The notes under the pieces were generated by a model. That model was given only the letters and a program-made list of their open reading frames with translations. It had not been told where the DNA came from and did not search any database. 64,000 bases of DNA from Circinella umbellata (lineage: Eukaryota > Mucoromycota > Mucoromycetes > Mucorales > Lichtheimiaceae), in contig JAIWNF010000020.1 in the NCBI GenBank assembly GCA_025093555.1, forward strand, positions 558,001 through 622,000, given 5' to 3'. Below are positions 1 through 11,998 of this stretch, piece by piece. Numbering within the stretch: position 1 is the stretch's first letter; every line of letters begins with the position of its first letter. The position numbers were made by a program, and so were the translations under genes.

Positions 1-1349
1 AGAAAATACGTATTTCACCACCACCTGGACTATTTCCTTTATTAATAAATAATATTCCTTCTTTGAATAATTTACATTACCCCGATGATAATAAGATTTT
101 GGCGCCAACTGCAACTACTTTTATGCATAAAAAAGGACAACAACCAAACAAGAATGAAGAACAAGAAGAATGTGCTCTTGTCTTTAGTAAGGATAGTAGA
201 AGTAGTGGTTGTTTTCTAATTCACTCTTGTGTGGGTTGGATCCGAGGAACTTTTCAAGATAGAGTTTGGATACGTGTTATTATTGAAAATACTTCAACCA
301 TGACAACAAATCAAGTTCATTTAATCCTTTCACCTAATCATTTATTACCTAAGCTTATATTACGAAATACTCAGTCCACCGTTACCCCTGGACAATGTAT
401 TGAATTATATGCTGCATTCACAATGACAGACGATTTATTTTATTCTCAACTTGAACATACATTAACTGTTGCTATTCAATATACCATTCATCGTCAAGAA
501 GAAGAAGAAGAACAACAGCAAGAATACCATGACAACGACAATCATAATACACCATCTATTATTACCAATCTATCTAATTATTGTAAAATTCAATGGATAA
601 AGAATAATGATTCAGATAATAATAATTGTTGGATCCAGACTTTTATTGGTAAAAGTACTAAACTAGATCAAGGTAAAAAAAGTCTCTTTTTTTTAATGCT
701 CCGCATTACACACATATCCTAAAATAGTTAACTAAATATATATCTATTTATTTATTTTTATGCCAAGCGTTGTCGATCTTTTATCCATCCAATGTAAAAA
801 TAATATTAACATTTATTAATGATCATATTATGAATCAAATATGTCAATTATTGAAATTAAAACACTATAATAATAATAATCAAGAGGTAAATGTTCAAAT
901 TAATGAAAAAAAAAGGGCTTAAAAAAAGCATGGTTTTCATAATTAACTCCAAGAAATATATTATAAAGTTATTTTATACAGATAATGAAGATCTTATAAT
1001 AATCCTTCACAATGAAAAAGAAAAAAATGATTGTTGTTTGGATATATATGGATTAACAGATCGTTTATTGGCCCAATGTATAAATCAATTAATACACAAT
1101 ATGAACCTTGATAATATTCAAAACATAAAATATGGATTATCTAAAAGAGCCTCTTCCTCGTTTTCTTTGAATGAATTAATTATTTCTTTACAAGATCAAG
1201 TGGATTATATGAATACAAGAACAATACCAACGAATCATAATGATCAAGTAGAAAATGATAAAGTACTTCAAAATAATAGAAATCTAATGGCTGCTCGTGA
1301 AAATACTGTTACCCTATTGAGTCAATTATTAGAAACACGTGGCAAATAA
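1..1349 (+). CDS. 3' part of an unidentified protein gene (5' end outside window)
   Basis: The frame is open from the first base, so the start lies upstream. Three exons fit in phase: 1-672, 768-886 and 954-1349 (TAA), with GT-AG introns of 95 and 67 nt. The visible ~390 residues begin with a Pro-rich stretch (ISPPPGLFPL). A beta-rich segment follows (GWIRGTFQDRVWIRVIIEN, then LILSPNHLLPKLIL). Next come a short Glu/Gln-rich insert and a more helical, Asn-rich tail ending LLSQLLETRGK. The beta segment resembles an ear-like domain as found in trafficking or scaffold proteins, but I do not recognise the family and assign no function. Its 3' end faces TRP4 (convergent, 290 bp apart). The exon structure is well supported; the identity is unknown. 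Confidence 0.6.
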
Positions 1350-1639
1350 AAAAAAACAATGCATTTTTTACAACCCATCTAATTTTTGAGGGTTACCATT
1401 ACATATTAAAAACACGTTTTTTTTTTTTTTTTTTTGGTTTGGTATCCTTCTTTTTTTTTAATTATTTTTTTAAGAAAGGTAAAAAAAAAAAAATTATCTA
1501 CAAATTTCAAATAGGGAAAAAAAAAAGAACTGACAAGTGCGTTTAATATAAAAAGAAAAAGGGGGAGGGGGTTAGAAAGGGTTGAAACAAAGTGGATTAT
1601 GTAATATATATATATATATATTGGGAGAGTACTTTTTTT

Positions 1640-2540
1640 TTATTGTTGAGTAGTCATATCTCTGAAAGACTCCAAAACGTTCTTTGCACTTCCACTCTTA
1701 ATGGATTGTTTTGCTTTAGCAACACCATCTTTAAAATCAGTTGCAATACCTGATACAACTAATAATGCGGATGCATTAAGTAAAACAAAATCTAAAATTG
1801 GATCATTTTCAGGTAATTCATTATTCAAAAGACGTTTCAAGATTTCAGCATTATGTTGACCATCACCCCCTTTTACTTGTGCCAAAGGATGTGTTTGAAT
1901 ACCAAAGTCACGAGTAGGATGAAGTGTACCCGTTGTTACTTCACCACCTTCATGTACTCTCCAGAACTATGTATAAATGATATTAATTTTCCTAATTTCG
2001 TTCTATATAAATATATACATATAAAGATCATTTGAATCAACTTACGTTAGTTTCACCAGCAGGACTGATCTATTAATTAAAAATTTCATTTTCAATTTAG
2101 TTATCTAATGTTTAAATATATTTTAATATAATATAATAATATATTTTACCTCATCAAGTTTTTCAGCACCACAAACGACCAAAATTTCATTAATGCCAGT
2201 TAATTTCAAAGCATTGGCCATTAATTCACCAATTTGAGGAGAATGAACACCAACAACCACTCTTGAAGGACGAGCTGGATTACTCATTGGACCAAGTAAA
2301 TTGAATACAGTAGGAAGACCAATTTCTTTACGTAATGAAGCAACATGCTTCATGGCTGGATGATAAATTTGTGAAAATAAGAAACAAAAGTTGGTTTCTT
2401 GTAAAATAACAGGGACTTGTGAAGGTTCTACTTTACTAATTTGACAACCATGAGCTTCCATAATATCAGCTGAACCTGATTTAGAAGAAGCTGCTCGATT
2501 ACCATGCTAAATAAAAAAAAAACATAATTTACTTTTTTTA

Positions 2541-2574
<34 letters not shown>

Positions 2575-2978
2575 CAGTATTTTTTTTTTTTGTGTTTTAT
2601 TACCTTGGCAACTTTAGCACCAGCACCTGCTGCAACAATAGAAGCAGTTGTAGAAACATTATAGGTGTCATGACCATCACCACCTGTACCAACAATATCA
2701 ATGACATTGCCTTCTAAATGTTTATGGTTATCATAAGGAATGGATCGTGCATGACTTTGCATGGCTTTAGCACAAGCTGCTACAATAATAGGATCTGAAT
2801 CTTTGCCTTGTAATCGTAAACCAACAAGAAAAGCAGAAATTTGACTTCGAGTAGCTGTTCCTTGCATGATTTCATTAATGGCTAAACTAGCATCGTCAGG
2901 TGTGAATTTAACTGGGTCAAAAACAAGTGTTTTTAAAAGTTGCTTCATATTCCCGGATTCTGTTTCAACATTCATCAT
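1640..2978 (-). CDS. TRP4: Anthranilate phosphoribosyltransferase (tryptophan biosynthesis)
   Basis: Transfers phosphoribose from PRPP to anthranilate, the second step of the tryptophan branch. Four exons on the minus strand: 2978-2604, 2506-2150, 2069-2046 and 1966-1640. They sum to whole codons (1083 nt, 360 aa), the usual size for the family. Exon 3 is only 24 nt and encodes the conserved ISPAGETN segment. The PRPP-binding glycine loop GTGGDGHDTYNVST starts near residue 97. Other family blocks are HGNRAASSKSGSAD, FLFSQIYHPAMKHV and FNLLGPMSNPA. An in-frame MMNV start is used; the second Met is one codon in. The protein stands alone and is not fused to other Trp enzymes. Upstream is a long AT-rich spacer. 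Confidence 0.93.
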
Positions 2979-4947
2979 TTTTTGTTGCGTCGTTGGGTTG
3001 TTCGAATTAAAAGAGGAAAAAGTAAAATAAATTGGGTATTTTTTTTAAAAGTAAAAAAAAAAAAAGTAAAAAGGAAAAGAGAATAAAAGGGAAAGAAGAA
3101 TTCACACTCACTCACTTAACTTAGAAATGAGTCAATAAGAGATGGGAGAGAGAAAAGAGAGGGAGGATTTATTGTTCAACAAGGTGTGACTAACTTCAAA
3201 AAAAATAGGGTCCAATCAAAAGTATTTGAATTTTCTCCGAGTTAAAGATTGGTTTTGTTTCATGCGAAAGTACTGTTACTAAATTCCCCCCTCTCGCTTC
3301 TTTACTTTAGTTGTTAAAATAAACTTTTTGATTCTAACTCTTCTTTTTCTGTTAGAAATACGCCCTATGCAGGCACATGTAACATAAAACTCATAATAAA
3401 ACGAAAGAAAAATATCGTTATTTTATATATCATAGTATTTTTTTTTCTTTTGTATATGCAGATTGCTGATAATAAAGGTTTTTTATTATGTAGATGCATA
3501 TATGAATATGTACATGTATGTAGAAATGGTTAATGCGTGTAAATTCAAATTTGCGCTGTTCACAAAAAAAAAATTACATATAAAAAATTCATTCATTTAT
3601 AAAGAATTAAAGGAATCTTGTATACACATATTTTATGCCATGTTAAGTTATTCTGTGCATAGTATGTATCTGTGTATGTTCATTCGTATTCTTCAATTGT
3701 GATTATAAAACCAATAACTCAGGTGCTATAGAACAGCAATCATCATAAGATACCACACGAGATCTATCTTGTTCTTCTTCTTTTTTAACATTGATTAATA
3801 TCACACGCCAACCGAACGAGATAACGATGCAGTTCGATTTTATCATAAAATTATTTATCGAAATTGTTTTGCAGTAACACGTAGATGTCATAAGGGGAAA
3901 AATTTCACTCATAATACTATTAGAATAAGTACTGACAAAAACTTTTATATCTTTTTTACGTATTATAATAATAGCACTATGTATAATAAACTCTGTGGAG
4001 CGACAACAAAAGATAGTGTGATTTATAATGTACGTATAAAGAGCATTTATATTTTACGATCCATCCATCAATTACCACTTTTTTATTTCTCATTTTTTAT
4101 ACCTACAAAACTGTAGTTATCTTTTGTATTATTCAAACACATTATCCATTACCACTACCTTGTCTACCCTATACGTACGCCTCAATAAACATGAGGGGGT
4201 TGCTTTAAAATAAATAAATACGTACTTTACAAATTAGAACTATAATATAAGCAAAAAAAAAAATATAGTTTCTTTAGCCACAAACTATTATTTATGATTA
4301 AAAAAAAAGATAGGAAAATTTCAATACCTTAATTCTGCATGAATGGAAAACATTGGACCACTCCTTATTTTCTAATTTGTTTGCTTGGTAGAATGCATGT
4401 ATAATCTACTTATCGAAAACGGCTTTGTCTTTAATATGGATTATAACAATAACAACTATTCTTTCTCATGTACACATGATGTATACAAAAGAAAAAAAAA
4501 AGCTTGAGCTTTATTTTTTTTTAATGATTTGATGAACGAACTAATTCGTAAAAAAAAAAAAATCTTACGTTTTCCATTCATAATGTAAATTACTTTTTTG
4601 CCACTCAATTATATACAAAAGTTTGTTTTTATTTTTCATGACGCTTTAATTTAGCTGAAAATATAGTGGAAATAAGCCAATTATAAGCAATGTCACTTTT
4701 TCTTTAAAAATAAAATAAAATAAAATGTTTACGAGACAAAAAAAAAGTGTACGAGGGAGAATAGTAATGAAGGGGTTAGAGAAGGAAAAATATAATAATA
4801 ATAGTAATAATAATATAGTAAATTATCAGGCAATAGTTAATAACAATACGTAATATTTAGTAAATTCGTAAATGGATCGAATGAGGGAACAACTACTACT
4901 ACTACGTACGTACAGCATGTAAAAAAAACATAAATTTAATTATGCTT
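2979..4947. other. Non-coding spacer between TRP4 and sugar transporter A
   Basis: AT-rich sequence of 1.97 kb with many A/T runs. Short ORFs (for example 3463-3702 plus and 3703-3912 minus) have low-complexity translations and no family resemblance. The segment nearest 2979 should hold the TRP4 promoter, and the segment near 4947 the transporter A 3' UTR. Nothing else is visible. Confidence 0.6.
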
Positions 4948-7600
4948 TCATTTTTCTTTGCCATTCTCCATAAAATTTAAAGATGGTTCGGTTTTCTCTT
5001 CATCAGGAGTAGGACTGGAATCAGAAATACTTCCATTATCAAAATAACGAGCTAATTCACGTTCAAGATCATTTCCATCAAGTTTAGGCATTCTTTGAGC
5101 CATCTTAACAGGTGACACATTTTCTTCATTTGCTTTTGCAAACATTACGTCCAATTCTTCAAGACTTCTTCCCTTGGTCTCAGGATACCAGAAGTATACC
5201 TAAAGGGGGGGGAGAGAGAGGTAGAATAGTAAATAATGATGAACAGAGAAAATGATAATATCCATAACAACAACAATAAAATAGTGGTAACTTACAATAG
5301 GAATAAACAAGAAATTAAAGATAGCAAAAATAACGTAGATACCATAACCAATGTTTGCGATGGCAGGAGGAGTAATCATGACAATCACATAGTTTGAAAG
5401 CCAATTGGAACAAGTAGACAAAGCGTTGGCTTGAACACGTGTACGAAGAGGATTGATTTCTGCAGGATACAGCCATGTCATACCAAGGAAACCAATAGCA
5501 AAGAAAGTGTTGAAAGTGAACAAAGTAAGAGTACCTACATAACCTTCTGCATCTGGAACAACAAGTGGACCAAATTCATTTCTCCATCCTGCACTTAAAC
5601 AACCTGCTAATACAGCCATGGATGCCATCATTCCGACCAGTCCAACAAACATCAACTTACGACTAATAAGTTAAAGTATCAAAAAAAAAGCATAAATTAT
5701 TTAGATTTACATTATCATTGTAATAACACTACTTTCTGCTTTGAAATAAATAAATAAATAAAAAAGAGTGTATGTGTTTACATACCGACCATAACGTTCA
5801 ACAAAGAACATGGCAACAACAGCAGATAACCAATATTCAGTACCGTTAATGGCTGCCAAGAGACGCGACATGGCAGCATCAAAACCAAGTGATTCTTCGA
5901 AAAGCATAGTAGCATAGTACCTTTGAAAAAAAAAACATTAGAATTCAAAGTTGCATAAATAAATCTTCAAGAAAAATGTTTATACTATACAGTATACAAA
6001 AAGAAAAAAATATATATATATCTCTGTATATACATACGTAATAAGATTGATACCACAAAATTGTTGCATAGCTTGAGCAACCACACCTAACATCATACGA
6101 CGAAAATGTTGAACTTTACCATGTCGCAAAAATTCACGATAAGAGAATTTTTGACCTTCAAGAGCTAAGGTATGTTCAAGAATAGCCATTTCTTCAGAAA
6201 CTTTTTCGCTCTCGACATCTTCACCCGCCAAACGAGCCACAACTTCACGGGCTTCTTCATTATGTTGTTTTTTGAGTAACCAACGAGGAGAGTCAGGAAG
6301 TATAAAGACACCAAGAATGACAATAATAGAAAAGACAGCTTGAAAAGCAATAGGAAAACGCCATCGAATACTACCTTCCAAAAAATAAAAACCGTAGTCG
6401 ATCCAATAGGATACCATGATACCGAAACCGATCAACATGCCTTCGTTCATAATAAGAAACCCACGATCTTCAGGTTTTGCACATTCACTTTGCCATGTAG
6501 GAATGGTGGATGTCACCATACCATTACCAATACCACCAAAAATACGACCAAAACAAAGAGTACCATAATCATGGGATGAAGCTTGAACGACAGTACCAAG
6601 CTATTATTACATGAAAAAAAAAATTAGTTATTGTTTTATGAGTGATAAATTTAAATAATGATACATACAGTGACAATAACAGTACCCCAAAAAGTAGAGC
6701 TACGACGACCCCAGGAGTCACCGTAGAACAAAACAAGAAGAGCACCTAAAAAACATCCCTAATAGAAAGAAGGAAGGTTAACTATATTTCTACTTTACTT
6801 ATTATCCTGATACAAAAGTATATATATATGCTGAATAATTAACGTTTTTTTTTTTGCTACTTACAATTTGATAAATGCTGACCATGTTCTAAAACCTCAT
6901 ATATTAAAATTAAAAAATTAGTATATTATCATTTGCCTTTGTATGCAATAAGTACAAAAAGGAAAAAACAAACGTACAGATTGTAATTCAGGGGTACCAG
7001 TACACATGCCATCTTCTTCACAAAGGGGGTTGGCGTCAGAGTGAGGAGTGGCTGAAGGGAATTGTCGTTGAAAATCATCGAGCTGTTTAATCATTAAAAT
7101 ATAAAAAAATATATATGAGTATAAGCATTTATTTCATAAATAGACATGATAGTAACAAGACTCATTCTCTTTTTTTTCTTCTTCTTTGCAGTATCAATTA
7201 TTAATTTACCGTAAGCAAAGAACTCATAACACCTTGATCATAACCGAACATACTAATAATTTTTATAACGATATGAGAATATACTCTTTTTTTTTTCCTA
7301 CTATACAAACTGTTTTTTTTTTATATAAATCGCAATCAATACGTAGAATATAACTTACAGGCTAATAAAAAAAACAATCCAAGTTAGAAATCTATTGATA
7401 TAATATATTATACAATCATTCCAAAATATATATATATATATATATCGGTTTAAATGTTCATGTTGAAAAACTTACAAACCACAACCAGCAATGAAACCAA
7501 TACCCCAATTAAGGGCACGACCATGTAATTTTTTACCATTTTGAATTTTAATTTCTGGTAAGTAAGATAGTTTACGAACAAAAGTATTAAAGAACCCCAT
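4948..7600 (-). CDS. MFS sugar/hexose transporter, copy A
   Basis: Sugar porter of the major facilitator superfamily, expected at the plasma membrane with 12 transmembrane helices. Ten exons on the minus strand: 7600-7476, 7361-7359 (3 nt), 7252-7210, 7082-6978, 6888-6865, 6758-6669, 6600-6038, 5920-5786, 5662-5296 and 5199-4948. They sum to whole codons (1707 nt, 568 aa). Family marks are FGYDQGVMSS in helix 1, GDSWGRRSS (motif A), GRIFGGIGNGM, LPDSPRWLL, QQFCGINLITYY, VERYGRRK and the C-terminal YPETKGRSLEELD signature. The start MGFFNTFVRKL is shared with copy B. It is the most downstream of three tandem paralogs and closest to B. The substrate is probably hexose, but that is inferred from the family only. 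Confidence 0.92.
7359..7361 (-). other. 3-nt microexon (CCT) of sugar transporter A
   Basis: On the minus strand these three bases sit between a canonical acceptor (TTAG) and a canonical donor (GTAAGTT). Including them gives GCGFLMFGYDQG; skipping them gives GCGFMFGYDQG, also in frame. The same 3-nt unit with the same flanks is at 11747-11749 and 16694-16696 in the two paralogs. Introns on either side are 114 and 106 nt. Confidence 0.75.
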
Positions 7601-9348
7601 TATTATTATTTTTAAAAAGAAAAGCAATTATAGAAAATAAAGAGTAGGGGAATCTTTGAAAAAAAGAATATAAAAAAAGGAAATATTCTATATTTAAATG
7701 GTTTTTCATTTTTCTTCAGGCGGCATTGCAGAAAAAATAAAAAACTTAATTTGGTGCGACACCAATACCAAGATTTCTATATTATCACTTGATTTAGGGT
7801 TATAAAAAAAAGATAACTGTTTCTTTTGATGCTTTAACATTGTGTTGTTGTGTTTCCAGAAAACTCAGAAGAAAAGAAGGGACACACACATACTCCGAAA
7901 TTACCTTCGATTTCGGATGCGGGGGATGCGGGGGGGAGGGAAGACGAAGAAGAATTCGACCCCATCAAAGTAGAGTGGGGTCAATTTATAAGACAAAATA
8001 CCATTTTGTTTAGTAACGCAATCTTCTATTTGATTTTTTGTTTTCTTTTTGGAAAGCTTCATACTTATTAAGTAATTATAAGTTAGTAAATTAAAAAAAG
8101 ATTTCCGAATAAAAAAAAAAGTGTCATAATAATCAGAACAGTTGTTCTTATCCATAATTTTCCGTTTTTCCATTCTTTTTATTTTCATGGTTACTTATCA
8201 CTATCATATACGTTTCCTTTGCAGTACTTGTAACGAATAATATGTTTACTTTGCAATATAAGCAAAAAAAAAAAATTGCATGTCTTTTTTAATTAATGAA
8301 TGGATTTTCTACCTTCCAGAAAATAAAATAATTAATCAGGAATTTTTATTGTTTGTTCTATTTTATAATAAAATTTGATAAAGGTACGGATATATTGATC
8401 TGTTACTAGTATTTTTTTTTTGGGATCAATGTGTAAAATGACGTCGTAAACATGAAAACGGGGAATTTTGTTCGGTTTCTTAATTTTCTAAATCGCATTC
8501 CTCCCCCACTTACACTTGAGCTATACCCAAGCCCGGGTTATAGATTTCATTGAATAGAATATGTAATATATAAAAGCGGTTTTATATAGACGTGATACAT
8601 TACTGGCTGAGCGGCAAAAAAAAGGGGGGGGAGGAGTATTTTTTTGTTTTCTATAGAAAAATTGGAAATACATATATATAAAACATATGATCAATAAAAG
8701 AAAGAAAAGGGATACCGATAGAACAATTAGTCATTATTTAGTAATAATAGTAGTAACAAAGTTTCTATTACTTTTTGTTTGATATATATGAGAATACTTT
8801 AATAAATTTTACATACGTATCTGTCCAACAATTTTTTTTTTTTTTTGGTTGCGAGCTGCATGGGTCCTAATTTATATTTTCTGTCATTATTTTTTTTTTC
8901 AGTTACCATGGTTTCTCTTCTTTCAATTACTTTACTCACCATTCTTTCTTCCCATTTTTATATTCAAGTATCTCAACAATAATACATAAAGTAACACTCA
9001 TGGTATTTTTAAAATGAACAATGGATTACGTATTTCAATAAAAAAAAATAGTTTCTCTTGTGCAAATCTTCTTTATAACTACGTTATATTGGTTTTTTTT
9101 ATTATATAAGCAAATCATAAAAATAAGATACTACATATATAAAAACAATTATTTACATTTTGGAGGAAGCAACAATAATTACTACATAATTGACTTTCTA
9201 TAAAAAAACAAAACTAAAAGATAAAAAGAGGGGGAGTAAGGGAATTTTTGATACTATACAAATAATAACAACAATACTGTATATTATAAGAATAGAAAAA
9301 AAATACCTAAAAAAATACATAATACATATATAAAAACTGCTATCATAT
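7601..9348. other. Spacer between transporters A and B, with the A promoter
   Basis: Non-coding, 1.75 kb. The part just upstream of transporter A shares blocks with the matching region upstream of B (see the element at 7753-7776). It also shares the string actccgaaa at 7892-7900, matching 12281-12289. A short ORF at 7850-8071 overlaps this promoter and looks fortuitous. The rest is AT-rich with no recognised feature. Confidence 0.55.
7753..7776. promoter_or_regulatory. Promoter element conserved between transporters A and B
   Basis: The segment has the form GGTRCGAC-WYCA-RTACCAAxGATTT and recurs at 12177-12201. Both lie about 155-180 bp upstream of their ATG. The match could be a retained regulatory site or plain residual identity from a recent duplication. 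No binding factor is proposed. Confidence 0.4.
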
Positions 9349-11998
9349 CTAAGCCTTTTCAGAGTTACCACGTTGTCCATCGTTGGTACTTGAAGAAGAA
9401 TCATTCAAAGCTATTTTTGTTGAAGGAGTCTTTTCAATATCAGTCAAAGAACCATCACTCATTCCATCATCACTAAAGTATTTAATAAGTTCACGTTCAA
9501 GTTCAACACCTTCAAGTTTAGGCATTATTTGAGCCATCTTGACAGGTGAAATCTTTTCTTCATTCGCCTTTGCAAATAATACATCCAATTCTTCCAATGA
9601 ACGTGCTTTAGTTTCTGGATAAAAGAAATAAATCTAAAAAAGTAAAAAAAAAATAATGATATGGTTAAACTTTTTTTTTCTTACAAAAATAATATGTTCC
9701 TGCAGAGCACTAAAAAAATAGAGGGAGAAAAGTCTTATATTTATAAAAAAAATAGAATAATAAATGTATGCACTTACAATAGGAATAAACAGAAAGTTAA
9801 AGATGGCAAAAATGGCGTAAATACCATAACCAATGTTTGCAATGGCAGGAGGAGTAATCATGACAATAACATAGTTTGAAATCCAATTGGAACATGTAGA
9901 TAAGGCATTGGCCTGAACACGTGTACGAAGAGGATTGATTTCTGCAGGATATAACCAAGTCATGCCAAGAAAACCGATAGTAAAAAAGGTATTAAATGTA
10001 AAGAGAGTGACAGTACCAACGTAACCTTCAACTTCGGGGAGAATAAGAGCACCAAATTCATCCTTTGTACCGGAACTCAAACAACCTGCTAAAACCGCCA
10101 TGGATCCCATCATTCCGACGACTCCAACAAACATCAACTTACGACTATATTCCATAATAAAAAGTATTAGCATATTTAATATGTAAATGACTCTATTGTA
10201 GTATATCAGTAGAAAAAAAATCAAACTCACCGGCCATAGCGTTCGACAAAAAACATGGCAATTACAGCAGATACCCAGTATTCAGTTCCATTAATGGCAG
10301 CCAAAAATCGAGACATTGAAGCATCGAAACCAAGAGATTCTTCAAAAAGCATAGTAGCATAATATCTTTTCACATGGATTGAATATAAACAAGAAATGAG
10401 TGTGTGTTTGTATATAAATATATCCAATTTTTTTTTTTTTTTTGCATATCAAGAAATGGCAAAAAAAAAAGTATTATACTTACGTAATAAGGTTACAACC
10501 ACAAAATTGTTGCATAGCTTGAGCAACCACACCTAACATCATACGACGAAAATGTTGAACTTTACCATGTCGTAAGAATTCACGATATGAAAATTTTTGA
10601 CCTTCAAGAGCTAAGGTATGTTCAAGAATAGCCATTTCTTCGGTCACTTTTTCACTCTCGACATCTTCACCCGCTAAACGAGCCACAACTTCACGAGCTT
10701 CCTTTGTATGATTCTTTTTTAGTAACCAACGAGGAGAGTCAGGAAGTATGAAAACACCAGCAATAACAATGAGTGAAAAAACAGCTTGAAAAGCAATTGG
10801 AAACCGCCATCGAATACTCCCTTCCATGAAGAAGAAGCCATAATTAACCCAATACGAAGTCATGATACCGAAACCAATAAGCATGCCTTCACTCATGATG
10901 AGAAATCCACGATCTTCAGGTTTTGCACATTCACTTTGCCATGTAGGAATGGTGGATGTAACCATACCGTTACCAATACCACCAAAAATACGACCAAAAC
11001 AAAGGGTCCCATAATCATGTGATGCAGTTTGGATAACAGTACCGAGCTATATAATAAATATGAAATATAAAAATGCCCGCGAGTGGTTAACAAAAAGTCT
11101 GTTTTTTAGGAATCCAGATAGAGATTTTGAAGACTAATCATTAGTATTATAGTACATACAGTGACAATAACGGTGCCATAAAAAGTAGAGCTACGACGAC
11201 CCCAGGAATCACCAAAGAACAAAACGAGAACAGCGCCTAAGAAGCATCCCTATTAATAGAAGAAGATAAGTTATTTTACTTATTATTTTGACACGATATA
11301 TATACTGAGCTAACAGGTTTTCTTTTTACTTACTATTTGATAAATGCTGACCATATTCTAAATGTCCAAATAGTAAAAAATAAGTAATTATATTATTATT
11401 TATGATTTGTATGTATATATTAAAGAAAAAAGAAACGTACAGATTGTAGTTCAGGAGTACCAGTGCACATGCCATCTTCTTCACAAAGAGGATTAGAAGC
11501 AGAATATGGAGTAGCAGTAGGAAATTGACGTTGAAAATCGTCAAGCTACAATTATAAAAAGTACTGCGTTAACTACGATCATTAGTCTCCTTTTTTTATG
11601 TACTTACTGTGAGCAAAGAACTCATGACACCTTGATCATAACCGAACATACTAAATAATATTCAAAGACGACATACTATTATTATAATAGAACCTTCCAC
11701 TATACTTTTATAATTATAACTAACTTTAATCAATATAACAACTTACAGACTAAACAACAACAACAGAAATACATAAGAATGACATTTGAAAAAAAAAAGA
11801 CAAGTTAGAAATCTATTTGGATGTGTACGTACGAAATTAAAAAAAAAATTGAGAAAATCTAATATTAACTTACAATCCACAACCGGCAATAAAACCGATA
11901 CCCCAGTTAAGTGCACGACCATGTAATTTTTTACCATTTTGAATACTAAATTCTGGCAAATATGATAATTTGTTGGAAAGAGTTTTAATGAACCCCAT
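9349..11998 (-). CDS. MFS sugar/hexose transporter, copy B
   Basis: Paralog of the neighbouring transporter A with the same ten-exon map: 11998-11874, 11749-11747 (3 nt), 11650-11608, 11545-11441, 11357-11334, 11249-11160, 11046-10484, 10365-10231, 10144-9778 and 9633-9349. They sum to whole codons (1740 nt, 579 aa). Exon lengths equal those of A except the last, which gives a longer Ser/Asp-rich cytoplasmic tail. The sugar-porter marks are conserved (FGYDQGVMSS, GRIFGGIGNGM, LPDSPRWLL, VERYGRRK), but the helix-7 motif reads QQFCGCNLIT, with Cys where A has Ile. Close sequence and promoter similarity point to a recent tandem duplication with A. Confidence 0.92.
11747..11749 (-). other. 3-nt microexon (TCT) of sugar transporter B
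   Basis: Minus-strand TCT flanked by acceptor TTTAG and donor GTAAGT, at the same protein position (Phe-Leu before MFGYDQG) as in copies A and C. Flanking introns are 124 and 96 nt. Confidence 0.75.

Noticed and set aside
7850..8188. Two opposing ORFs upstream of transporter A
   Set aside because: They overlap each other and the conserved A/B promoter blocks, and the translations look random.
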